Assembly: GCA_964390645.1 (NCBI GenBank)
Contig: CAYMLL010000187.1
Coordinates: forward strand, 1 to 15,316
From: CAYMLL01 sp964390645
GTDB lineage: Bacteria > Planctomycetota > UBA8108
Reading direction: 5' to 3'
Length of the DNA stretch: 15,316 bases
How positions within the stretch are numbered: position 1 is the first letter of the stretch; each line of letters starts with the position of its first letter. The notes under the pieces are model-generated. The model was not told the origin of the DNA. It was given only the letters and a program-made list of their open reading frames with translations, and did no database searches. This document shows positions 1 to 7,205 of this stretch, piece by piece. The position numbers were made by a program, and so were the translations under genes.

Positions 1-1
1 A

Positions 2-1294
2 GGCTTCAGCGACTCCGCCGACGCCGACGCCGACGGGGCTCCCGACGGCTGTGACAGCTGCCCGGGCTTTGATGACTCTGTCGACGCCGACGGCGATTTC
101 GTTCCCGACGGCTGTGACAGCTGTGCGGGCTTCGACGACTCCGCCGACGCCGACGCCGACGGGGCTCCCGACGGCTGTGACAGCTGCCCGGGCTTTGATG
201 ACTCTGTCGACGCCGACGGCGATTTCGTTCCCGACGGCTGCGACGCTTGCCTCGGCTTCGACGACAGCGCCGACACGGACGGCGACGGCGTGGCGGACGG
301 TTGTGATGCTTGCCCCGGCTCCGACGACAACGTCGATACCGACGGTGACGGCGTGGCGAACGGCTGTGACAACTGTCCGACCGTGAGCAACGCGACACAG
401 ACCGACGGCAACAGCGACGGTGTTGGCGACGCCTGCGAGGGTGGGATCCGCCTGGAGACCGGCGTGCTCACCGCGGTCGCCAGCACCTGGCAGACCGTGG
501 CTCTGCCGGGTGCGTACACGTCGATGGTCGTGGTCTGCGCCGTCAACTATAGTCTGGGCGATCTGCCGGCGGTGCCGCGGGTGCGAAACGCTCTGGGCAG
601 CAGCTTCGATGTGCGGGTGCAGAACCCCGGCGACGGAGCCGTCCTCAGCGGCTACACGGTGCACTACATGGTCGTCGAGGAGGGCGTCTACACCCAGGCC
701 CTGCACGGGGTGACGATGGAGGCCGTCCGTTCGACGTCGACGGTGACCGACGGAAAAGGGTCGTGGAACGGCCAGGGCACGGCCTACGCGAACAGCTACA
801 CGAGCCCCGTCGTCGTCGGTCAGGTGATGACCGCGAACAGTCCCGAGTGGTCGGTCTTCTGGGCGAGCGACGGGACGCAGCGGAATCCCCCGTCGGCGAC
901 CTCCCTGTCGATCGGCAAGCACGTCGGCGAAGACCCCAACACGGCCCGCGCGCCGGAGACTCTCGGCTACATCGTGATCGAGGCCGGAGCCGGGGTCCTG
1001 GACTCCGTCGGCTACACGGCGGCGGTCGGCGCGGACAGCGTCCGGGCGGTGACGAACTCGCCACCGTTCCAGTACGCTCTGGTCGGCCTGAGCGCGGCGA
1101 GTTCTGCCGTGGTGTCGAGCGCCGGCATGGACGGAGGAAACGGCGGCTGGGCGCTGCTGTACGACGTCAACCCGCTGAGCGCCACGACGCTCTCGCTCGC
1201 CTATGACGAGGACCAGGTCGTCGACACCGAGCGCAGTCACGCCCCGGAGCAGGTCGCTTACATCGTGTTCGACAACCAGGACGGCCAGGAGTAG
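2..1294 (+). CDS. Secreted protein with thrombospondin type 3-like calcium-binding repeats (C-terminal part)
   Basis: The frame is open from the window edge to TAG at 1292, so this is the last 430 residues of a longer protein. Residues 1-144 are seven or so 21-residue units of the form DxDxDGxxDGCDxCPGFDDS. The regularly spaced Asp and paired Cys are those of thrombospondin type 3-like repeats, which bind calcium in extracellular proteins. Residues 147-430 form a beta-rich module with three related blocks. The first ends in HYMVVEEGVY; the second and third end in APETLGYIVIE and APEQVAYIVFD. This C-terminal part resembles repeat domains seen in large secreted planctomycete proteins, but I cannot name the family. 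The protein is probably a surface or secreted adhesin or structural protein. The signal peptide would lie upstream of the window. The call is firm for the repeats and weak for function. Confidence 0.88.
   Translation, partial: GFSDSADADADGAPDGCDSCPGFDDSVDADGDFVPDGCDSCAGFDDSADADADGAPDGCDSCPGFDDSVDADGDFVPDGCDACLGFDDSADTDGDGVADGCDACPGSDDNVDTDGDGVANGCDNCPTVSNATQTDGNSDGVGDACEGGIRLETGVLTAVASTWQTVALPGAYTSMVVVCAVNYSLGDLPAVPRVRNALGSSFDVRVQNPGDGAVLSGYTVHYMVVEEGVYTQALHGVTMEAVRSTSTVTDGKGSWNGQGTAYANSYTSPVVVGQVMTANSPEWSVFWASDGTQRNPPSATSLSIGKHVGEDPNTARAPETLGYIVIEAGAGVLDSVGYTAAVGADSVRAVTNSPPFQYALVGLSAASSAVVSSAGMDGGNGGWALLYDVNPLSATTLSLAYDEDQVVDTERSHAPEQVAYIVFDNQDGQE
10..240. repeat. 126-bp tandem repeat, two copies with 105 bp identical
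   Basis: Bases 10-114 recur without change at 136-240, an offset of 126 bases, which equals two 21-residue protein repeats. Copies further right (from about 240) are diverged at synonymous and non-synonymous sites. The duplication lies inside the Asp/Cys repeat region of the first gene and keeps the frame. The array continues left beyond the window edge. Confidence 0.9.
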
Positions 1295-1347
1295 TATGCC
1301 GGGCTCTCTCCATCGAAACCCAGCGACTGGATGACGCACATTGCAGA

Positions 1348-1367
1348 CCGGGCAACGGTCAGCCCGG
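1348..1367 (+). terminator. Possible terminator hairpin after the repeat protein
   Basis: CCGGGC (1348-1353) pairs perfectly with GCCCGG (1362-1367) across an 8-base loop, 53 bases after the stop at 1294. The sequence that follows is AT-rich for this region (ATTGAGCATTTGTTGAATT) but has no unbroken T run. This fits a weak intrinsic terminator. Confidence 0.4.
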
Positions 1368-1487
1368 AGATTGAGCATTTGTTGAATTGACACGTCGCAC
1401 GACAGGCAGCGTCAGCGAAATGCGACGCCTCTGTTTTCTTCTCGCCGGCGATCCGGCTGCACGAGTCCGTAGGCCAACAAGGCAAGC

Positions 1488-2132
1488 GTGATGTGGCAAC
1501 CTGTTGAGAAAGTGCTCCGGATGCGAAATCAAGTCATCGGGACCGGGGTCGAGCCCCCCGGAACCCGGGCAACGTCGGGTACAGCAGAGCGTCGTCTCGC
1601 GGCGCTTCTCTTGCTGACATGCTGTCTGGCTTCGCGTCTGTCGGCTCACCAGGACGTGCACGAGAAGCTCGAGCAGCTGAACGCGCTGCTCAGAGAGGAC
1701 CCGGACAACGCGGAGATTCTTCTGAGAAGGGGAGAGCTGCACCGCATTCACCGCGACTGGAAAGCCGCAGAGACGGACTATTCACGGGTTCGAGAGCTCG
1801 CTCCCGCGCTTGCGCTGGTCGACCTCTGCGGTGGCAGGATGCTCCTCGAAGCGGAGCGTCCGCAAGAGGCTCTGAGGCTCCTCGAGCGCTTCCTCACCGT
1901 GCAACCGGACCACCTCGGAGCGCGGATCTTTCGTGCCCGGGCCCTTCGCGGGGTCGGACGAGTGGAGGACGCCGTCGTCGAATACACGCGGGCCATCCGT
2001 GAGGCGCGACAGCCGCTTCCGCAGCACTACATCGAGCGTGCGAACGTACTGACCGGTGCAGGTGACCTGGCCGCGGCAGTCCGCGGGCTGGACGAAGGTC
2101 TGGAGTGGCTCGGGCCACTGTTAACTCTGTAG
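1488..2132 (+). CDS. TPR-repeat protein, N-terminal part ended by an in-frame TAG
   Basis: This frame encodes 214 residues from GTG 1488; ATG 1491 or ATG 1521 are equally possible starts. A hydrophobic stretch LAALLLLTCCLASRLSA followed by HQD (about residues 37-56) looks like a signal peptide with a long N-region, favouring a later start such as 1521. After it come tetratricopeptide repeats: AEILLRRGELHRIHRDWKAA, then a unit around ERPQEALRLLERFL, then one around GRVEDAVVEYTRAI, then AERANV-like YIERANVLTGAGDLAAAVRG. TPRs are helical protein-binding scaffolds. The frame stops at TAG 2130-2132 after GPLLTL, in mid-repeat, and continues without another stop to 2555 with more TPR sequence. So this is the front part of a 355-codon gene. 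It could be a new pseudogene, a readthrough gene or a sequencing error (CAG to TAG). Confidence 0.75.
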   Translation: MMWQPVEKVLRMRNQVIGTGVEPPGTRATSGTAERRLAALLLLTCCLASRLSAHQDVHEKLEQLNALLREDPDNAEILLRRGELHRIHRDWKAAETDYSRVRELAPALALVDLCGGRMLLEAERPQEALRLLERFLTVQPDHLGARIFRARALRGVGRVEDAVVEYTRAIREARQPLPQHYIERANVLTGAGDLAAAVRGLDEGLEWLGPLLTL

Positions 2133-2555
2133 CTCCGCGCGTTGGATGTGGTGCGTGGGCAAGGGGCCAACGAGGCAGCGCTGCGTCGCGTCGATCGGCT
2201 CGTGGATACGGCGCCGAACAAGCCCCGCTGGCTCGCGGAGCGCGGTGCTATCCTCGTCGCTGCGGGACGATGGCAGGAGGGGGTCGAGGCTTACCGGTCG
2301 ACCCTGGCGTCGATCGACTCGCTGTCGGCCAGGCGTCGCAAGCTGCGACTGTTCCAGGGGCTGCGCGAGCAGGTCGAAGGCTCGATCGAGCGCGTCGTGA
2401 GCCAGCAGGCGATGATCGCCAGGCGACGGGTGATCATGGCAAGCGTGGTCGGCTCGGCTGTTCTTCTCTGTGGCATCCTCGCGGCGATCAAGCTCCTTCG
2501 CTCTGGAAGAGCGGCCGCCAGCCCTCGTAGCGATGCAACCGACTCTATCGCGTGA
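2133..2555 (+). CDS. TPR-repeat protein, C-terminal part with membrane anchor (after in-frame TAG)
   Basis: This is the direct continuation of the frame that stops at 2130-2132, with 140 codons to TGA at 2553. TTG 2142 or GTG 2148 could serve as a restart, but no ribosome binding site stands before them. The sequence continues the TPR pattern (LRRVDRLVDTAPNKPRWLAE, then GRWQEGVEAYRSTLASI). A basic linker follows, then a hydrophobic helix, IMASVVGSAVLLCGILAAIK, near residues 107-126, and a short polar tail. This gives an exported TPR domain anchored in the membrane at its C-terminus if the whole gene is translated. I see the two parts as one gene. Confidence 0.65.
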   Translation, partial: LRALDVVRGQGANEAALRRVDRLVDTAPNKPRWLAERGAILVAAGRWQEGVEAYRSTLASIDSLSARRRKLRLFQGLREQVEGSIERVVSQQAMIARRRVIMASVVGSAVLLCGILAAIKLLRSGRAAASPRSDATDSIA

Positions 2556-2846
2556 TCGGGAGCCGGAACGGGCCCTGACGCGACCCGGTGGCTCGCTCTG
2601 CCACGGAGGGCTCGTCGCGGCTACCAGGGAAGTTGTCGGCTCGAACGAGAGCCGCGCCACATCCCGGTGGGACTGTGACCCGAGCGCCGACCGCTCGCGG
2701 CGCGGCTGACGTCGCGCGAGCAGCCAGCGGAGCGTATCACAGTGCCCCGGGCCTTCTCCCTGACTCCGAGTCACGGGACGTCACCGCTGTTGAAGAGTGC
2801 CGCCGAGAGGGTCTCCGCCGAGGCCGACGAGGAATCGCGGCCGGCC

Positions 2847-4691
2847 TTACTTCTGCAGCACCACCGTCGCGGGGGGCTCCTCGCTTCCGACATCGATGTC
2901 GAGCTGTAAGCCCGCGTAGCCGCGAGCGTTGATGCGCAGCCGGTGAACTCCTCGTCCGAGCTGAGTGAAGCGAAACAGCCCTTCGCGGTCGGTCTGCGTG
3001 CTGCGGTAGGACGTCGTGTTCCCGTCACCCCATTCCTGCTGCCAGTGAAGGTCGACGCGAGCGAGCTCGATCGGTTCGCCGGATGCGTCGACCAGGCGGG
3101 AGATGATCTCGCCGTCGCCCCAGTCGACCACGATCTCCGTCTCGGTCTCCGCTCCTTCCTTCAGCGACAGGCCGCGCACGGTGAAACGCGGCAGGGAGCG
3201 AGTCTGGAACGTCAGGGTTCCGGCGGGGACGTCCTCGACGCGGAACTCCCCTCGCGGACCGGTAGACAGGCGACGCGACTTGTTGACCGCCGAGGAGGTC
3301 GCGACCCAGAGCCCGAAATTCCGCACCGGATTGCCCTCCGGATCGACAACACGTCCCCGAATCGAGCCACTTCCGACAGACTCGAAGGTGAGCTCGAGGT
3401 CGAGCCCCTCCCCGGGCACGAGAATGCCGTTTCGCCTCAGATCTCGGTAGGCACCGGTCGGATAGACCCAGACGCGATAGTCGTCACCGGGCAGGAGCCC
3501 ACGCACCGTGAAGCGGCCGTTTTCATCGCTGACCCCCTTCTTGCGCACGAGTCCTCTTGCCGATTGCACGTGAATCGTCTCGCCCCGCAAGACCTCGCCG
3601 TCGTCACCGACAAGAACACCCGTGAGCAACGTCGTCGACCTCAGCTCCTGAAGCGTCGCGTCGATTTGCCATTCGACAAGGTCGTCGAGACCGTCAACAC
3701 GTAGCGTTTCGCGCCCGGTCTTGTAACCTTCGAGGCGAAGCTCGACGGAGTACACCACCTGTGTCGAACGCAGTGGAACCATCGTCTCGAAGCGGCCGTC
3801 ACCCTCTGTCTTGACCTGACGAGAACGGAAGCCGATCGGTACCACGAGCACACCAGCTACCGGTTGCTTGCTCACCGCGTGGGTGACGGTTCCGACAATT
3901 CGTAGGATCCTGGTTGCCTCCAGGACGAGGTCGGCCGGATCCAGACCGGCGCGAACGATGCGGTGCACCGAGGGGAATTGCTCCGTCTCGACGGTGCTCA
4001 CCTCGTACGCGTTCTCGCCGAGACCGGCTATCCGGTAGAGGCCGTCCGCCGTCGTCGTCGCCCGGAGCACGCCTTGACCGACGGGGACCAGGGCGGGCTG
4101 GTCGTCGCGCGATGCGGCAGCGCGCGCCTCCACCTTGATTCCGGGGAGTGGCTCGCCGCTCGTGGTGACGACCCGGCCCAGGATCGACATGTCGAAATCG
4201 CCGACGCGTAGCTCGACGACGGTTCTCTCTGCGGGACCAACCGCTATATCGTCCACCGTTTCGAGGTCGGGCACGCCGTTGCGTCGAACGCGCAGGGCGA
4301 ACGAGCCTGCTCCGATGTCCGCGAACACCGCCTTGCCGTCGGTAGTCGTCTCGACGCCGAGAGACCCGACGGTGGATCGCGTGGAGCGAAGCACCACCAC
4401 AACACCGGGAATGGCCTCGCCGGCGTTGTCCAGTACCACGGCGACGAGCTCGGCATCTCCCGGTGGAATACCCGGCTCGACCGCTGGACCGTCCTGTCGA
4501 CCACGATCGAGGCCATCGCGACGGCTCCCCGGCCGCGACTCGTCATTCCCGCTGCCGGTGGTAGAGGGCACGGACCTGACGTCGTTCGGCGACGTCTTCC
4601 CGGAACCGTCGTCGCGAAGCCGCGAGACCAACAGCCCCGCGAAGACGCAGAGAGTGACCACGACGGCTATCGACCAGGCTCGGAGCTTCAC
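2847..4691 (-). CDS. Membrane-anchored protein with six carboxypeptidase regulatory-like domains
   Basis: The protein is 614 residues from GTG 4691, chosen because AGAGG stands about 6 bases upstream and a signal anchor (WSIAVVVTLCVFAGLLV, residues 6-22) follows at once. The frame stays open 40 codons further, to 4811, but that part is Arg/Pro-rich with no clear fold. A low-complexity linker (about 27-78) leads to six beta-sandwich units of the CarboxypepD_reg/CnaB type at about 80-164, 166-260, 262-350, 352-438, 441-522 and 524-612. Each has the hallmark G.V.D..G.P..G..V near its start and T...G.F.. mid-domain (for example IRGRVVDPEGNPVRNFGLWV, and TDREGLFRFTQL). No catalytic domain is visible, so it is probably a structural or ligand-binding envelope protein. 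It converges with the TPR gene. The repeated 47-base element at 4907 lies upstream of its start. Confidence 0.85.
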   Translation of the reverse strand: MKLRAWSIAVVVTLCVFAGLLVSRLRDDGSGKTSPNDVRSVPSTTGSGNDESRPGSRRDGLDRGRQDGPAVEPGIPPGDAELVAVVLDNAGEAIPGVVVVLRSTRSTVGSLGVETTTDGKAVFADIGAGSFALRVRRNGVPDLETVDDIAVGPAERTVVELRVGDFDMSILGRVVTTSGEPLPGIKVEARAAASRDDQPALVPVGQGVLRATTTADGLYRIAGLGENAYEVSTVETEQFPSVHRIVRAGLDPADLVLEATRILRIVGTVTHAVSKQPVAGVLVVPIGFRSRQVKTEGDGRFETMVPLRSTQVVYSVELRLEGYKTGRETLRVDGLDDLVEWQIDATLQELRSTTLLTGVLVGDDGEVLRGETIHVQSARGLVRKKGVSDENGRFTVRGLLPGDDYRVWVYPTGAYRDLRRNGILVPGEGLDLELTFESVGSGSIRGRVVDPEGNPVRNFGLWVATSSAVNKSRRLSTGPRGEFRVEDVPAGTLTFQTRSLPRFTVRGLSLKEGAETETEIVVDWGDGEIISRLVDASGEPIELARVDLHWQQEWGDGNTTSYRSTQTDREGLFRFTQLGRGVHRLRINARGYAGLQLDIDVGSEEPPATVVLQK

Positions 4692-4906
4692 GGGGGCCTC
4701 TTGCCTCGGGTTGTTCCGTGGGAGGTCGGCCAGCGTTCGCCTTGAACGCCTCAGCAGCGGACAGCGTCGAGGGACCACCCCGGGCAGCAGACCGCGCAGC
4801 ATAACGAGCACGTCGGAGCATGAGAAGACTGAATCTCGACTTTCCCCGGGTGGAGTCCCGGGCCGTCGATTTCGACCTCAGGGGCTCTTCGGAAGGAACT
4901 TCGCCA

Positions 4907-4953
4907 CCCGTGTGGTCAGAGTATTCGCACGCGTTGAAACCAGCCACGTTCCG
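4907..4953 (-). repeat. Dispersed repeat, copy A (NVAGF element)
   Basis: These 47 bases match 13041-13087 at 36 positions (77%) without gaps. On the minus strand both copies can be read as a peptide of the form NVAGFxAxxYxDxTG, with 10 of 15 residues the same. This copy lies about 220 bases upstream of a minus-strand gene start. It may be a gene relic, part of a mobile element or a shared leader. Confidence 0.5.
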
Positions 4954-5031
4954 TGTTCACCAGGCCCCTCGAATCACGATGTCCAGACCGTTCATCCGAG
5001 CCTTCACTGAACGCCATGGTGAAGCGAATAT

Positions 5032-5051
5032 GGGCCGCAAGAAAGCGGCCC
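5032..5051. other. Perfect hairpin next to the IS left end
   Basis: GGGCCGC (5032-5038) pairs with GCGGCCC (5045-5051) across AAGAAA. There is no T run on either side, so an ordinary terminator is not well supported. It is followed 13 bases later by a second perfect hairpin. Confidence 0.55.
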
Positions 5052-5064
5052 TGGTGCATGGATC

Positions 5065-5087
5065 GGTACGGACGGAAGTGCCGTACC
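5065..5087. other. Second perfect hairpin, directly before the IS left end
   Basis: GGTACGG (5065-5071) pairs with CCGTACC (5081-5087) across a 9-base loop. It ends three bases before the left inverted end of the IS remnant. Confidence 0.55.
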
Positions 5088-5090
5088 ATT

Positions 5091-5750
5091 GCGGCTTTGC
5101 GATCGCTTCGTGGTGACTGGGTGCACGTCAGCCGTGCCGTCGAGTCCGATCCAGCCGGACAACAAGACGGAGTGCCGTGTTCGTAACCGGCGTGAGTACG
5201 CACGAGGGCTACACGTTCGAGCGCGACGTGACGATCCGGTTCGGCGAAGAGGCGATCGCCGGACGGACCTCCAGAGCTACGGGAACACGAGGCGGACAAC
5301 GGCTCTGCTCGAGTCTCGCGATCGAGACCTCGCTCACGCCGAGCGCCGTGTTCGCCCTGGCGCCTCGACAGACCGGAGGCTTCGCCGGATCTCTGCTGCG
5401 CCTGCCGGGTCTCGATCACGCTCCCGTACCCGATCACGGCACGCTGTCGCGCCGAGCACGCGAGCGAGACGCGAGGGTCGAGTCGGCGCGCGAATTCGGT
5501 CGAAGGGCATGGAAGAAGCAAGTCAGCTACCATCAGCAAGCAAGAGTCGAGAGCTCCTTCTACCGGTACAGGCAGCTCATCGGCGGCCGGCTCGGAAGCC
5601 GAAACAGCGCAGCACAAGACAGCGAGCTCGGACTCGCGATCAAGGTGCTGAACCGGGAGCTCGATCCTGGGGAGTCGCGATCGGAGCCGATCTGCAACGG
5701 ACCGTGCATCGGGTACGAGCGTTGTGCCCCGAGCGATCATGCAACGACGC
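5091..5750 (+). mobile_element. Decayed, internally deleted IS5-family (IS903-like) insertion sequence
   Basis: The left end GCGGCTTTGCGATCGCTTCG (5091-5110) and the right end, read inward as GCGTCGTTGCATGATCGCTC (5750-5731), match at about 15 of 18 positions if a 2-base gap is allowed. Both resemble the GGCTTTGTTG-type ends of the IS903 group, as I recall them. Between them lies the broken transposase described separately. The element is about 660 bases, while intact relatives are about 1 kb, so roughly a third is missing. No target-site duplication is visible at the edges. It cannot move on its own; mobilisation by a full copy elsewhere is possible only if the ends still work. Confidence 0.75.
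5134..5692 (+). pseudogene. IS5-family transposase remnant, frameshifted and lacking its catalytic core
   Basis: The N-terminus reads DNKTECRVRNRREYARGL in the frame of GTG 5134, like the KT.YRVRNWREY start of this transposase family. At about 5215-5225 homology jumps to the next frame: RDVTIRFGEEAIAG, then GGQRLCSSLAIETSLTPSAV, RQTGGFAGSLLRLPGLD and VPDHGTLSRR. Directly after that comes the family's C-terminal end: RRAWKKQVSYHQQARVES, FYRYRQLIGGRLGSR and LAIKVLNRELD. The DDE catalytic segment, normally between these parts, is absent, with the junction near 5455-5480. Three positions where relatives carry Trp (RNW, VTIW, and after AIA) are Arg here, each one T-to-C change (from memory of the family). 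The family call is fairly sure and the gene is clearly dead. Confidence 0.75.
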
Positions 5751-6059
5751 GCTCGAGGGACGAAATCCGGGGGCGCCAAGGGATTCATTCCCGGACGTCT
5801 TCTCTTCGAATGCTGCTGCGTTACCAGCGATCGCGATCGTCCACGTGTTGGCTGTTCGAGCCACCCGTCGTTCCCCGCCCACGCGGGAACACCGGACGGC
5901 GGAAGCACCGGCGTATACGGAACGCCATGATCGGGCGACATCGGATATGATCACTCCCGTCGACGCGACGCCCTCTTCCTCCGCCGTCGCACATCGAAAG
6001 GAAGTGAAGTCCTGGGGAAGCGAAGAGACCGCTCATCAATCGTCCGGAGGGCCGCGATC
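5751..6059. other. Gene-free stretch between the IS remnant and the next gene
   Basis: No protein-like frame is recognisable. It contains the imperfect hairpin at 5870-5890. GGAGGG at about 6045, 8 bases before ATG 6060, serves the following gene. Confidence 0.45.
5870..5890. repeat. REP-like palindrome
   Basis: GTTCCCCGC and GCGGGAAC pair around a short loop with one bulged C. The surrounding bases resemble the widespread intergenic palindromes of the ATTCCCGC...GCGGGAAT type. Only one copy is in the window. Confidence 0.4.
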
Positions 6060-7205
6060 ATGGTCGCCTCGGGATGGTGTAGCGTCGTTCCATGGAGTTG
6101 CGCACGAGAGCAAGCTCCCGAGGAGCTGATGATCTCGTCGGATCCGCCGCCGGTGGTCGCATCCGGCGTCAGCACGTCGGCTCTGCCCGTGCCGCCCGAG
6201 CCCGTGCCGCCCGAGTCCGGGCCGACGATGAGGAAGCCGGATCCATCGTTCGACGCAGAGATCGTTGTCACCCTGAGAAACGAGGCCGGCTTGCAGATCG
6301 GATTCTCGAAGGCGGAGGTTCTCGCGGCAGCTTGGGGTGAGGTGAGACGGACGGAACTACCCGCGGATGGCGATCGGCTCACGCTCGGTCTCGAGGAGCT
6401 CCACGGGTTCCTGGACTCCAGCTTCGCCGACGGGCAGCACGTGCTCGGGGTGTTTCTCTATCTCCGATCAGTCGGCCACGCCCCGGTCAGATCGGATCGG
6501 TTTCTCTGGAGAAAGGACCCCGATCATCCAGAGCGGGCTCGCCATCTCGTGATCGGATTCCCGTCGGGTGAGAGCGTGACGGTCGATGGGGATGGCAAGT
6601 TCGAGCTTGACCTCACTCTCCGCTGGCCGGAAACACGCTTCGTCCGTTTCGTCGACGACGACAGGCAGGCGGTACGAGGGGTGTCGGTCGACAGCTACAT
6701 GTTCTGGTCTTCGGACAACCATTGCGGCGTCCTCAGTGGCGCGGACTGGTTGGGGAAAGGGGTAAGCGACGACGATGGGCGAGTGAGGATCCCGGACGGG
6801 GACTTCGAGTACGCCCTGACGATCGAGAAGAAGCACCACGTGGTCGTGGATTCCCACGTCAACCCCAAGCGGTTCGTCGGTGTTCTCGAGCGCGGCGAGG
6901 CTGTCGTCCAGCTCCATTTGAGAGCGACCGGCACCCTCGATCTCCGGTTGATGAACGGTGGCGAGCCGCTCACAGGCACGTCCGTCATGGGGCGGCTTGC
7001 CGACCACGGCTGCGGGATCTCCTGGGGACCGCTCGCGACGACCGACGAGGAGGGGAGAATTCTGCTTTCCGGCTTCTGCCACGAGATGTACTCGAAGCTC
7101 TTCATCAACAACGCCGATGGATCCGTCTTCTGGGAGGCGGACCCACGAGCCTGGCAGAGGCAGGGAGTCGTGCGCGTGGATCTGAAGGACGCGGGGCGTA
7201 ACTAG
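6060..7205 (+). CDS. Carboxypeptidase regulatory-like repeat protein (hypothetical)
   Basis: The protein is 381 residues from ATG 6060, supported by GGAGGG 8 bases upstream. A short N-terminus is followed by a Pro-rich linker (about residues 29-60, with PVPPEPVPPESG). A globular part at 62-190 has no recognised family. Two beta-sandwich units follow, at about 193-290 (FVDDDRQAVRGVSV, then SDDDGRVRIPDGDFEYALTI) and 291-378 (TGTLDLRLMNGGEPLTGTSV, then TDEEGRILLSGF). They have the layout of CarboxypepD_reg/CnaB domains, like those of the minus-strand gene at 2847-4691, which points to a related extracytoplasmic role. The N-terminus (WCSVVPWSCAREQ) is not a convincing signal peptide, so the start may be altered or the export signal lost. 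It stops with TAG at 7203. Function is unknown. Confidence 0.75.
   Translation: MVASGWCSVVPWSCAREQAPEELMISSDPPPVVASGVSTSALPVPPEPVPPESGPTMRKPDPSFDAEIVVTLRNEAGLQIGFSKAEVLAAAWGEVRRTELPADGDRLTLGLEELHGFLDSSFADGQHVLGVFLYLRSVGHAPVRSDRFLWRKDPDHPERARHLVIGFPSGESVTVDGDGKFELDLTLRWPETRFVRFVDDDRQAVRGVSVDSYMFWSSDNHCGVLSGADWLGKGVSDDDGRVRIPDGDFEYALTIEKKHHVVVDSHVNPKRFVGVLERGEAVVQLHLRATGTLDLRLMNGGEPLTGTSVMGRLADHGCGISWGPLATTDEEGRILLSGFCHEMYSKLFINNADGSVFWEADPRAWQRQGVVRVDLKDAGRN

Larger units (their letters stand above)
4692..5090. other. Upstream region of the minus-strand gene, with repeat and hairpins
   Basis: No convincing gene is seen in these 399 bases between the minus-strand gene start and the IS remnant. 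The stretch holds one copy of the dispersed element (4907-4953) and two perfect hairpins (5032-5051 and 5065-5087), each listed separately. The promoter of the minus-strand gene must lie here or in the IS remnant, but no clear -35/-10 pair was recognised. Confidence 0.5.

Noticed and set aside
6..398. Long Arg/Ser-rich minus-strand open frame, and the Thr/Ala-rich plus-strand frame, over the repeat array
   Set aside because: Both are shadows of the repetitive GC-rich calcium-repeat gene on the plus strand and have low-complexity composition only.
1420..1491. Short 23-codon frame starting MRRLCFLLAG and overlapping the TPR gene start
   Set aside because: Hydrophobic start is suggestive of a leader, but there is no clear ribosome binding site and the rest is Arg-rich; too little to support a gene.
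5870..5890. CRISPR repeat similar to the type I-E consensus
   Set aside because: Only one copy is present, with no regular spacing, spacers or cas genes nearby.
4916..5941. Long minus-strand open frame across the IS remnant
   Set aside because: Arg/Ser/Pro-rich shadow of the transposase remnant on the plus strand; no protein family features.
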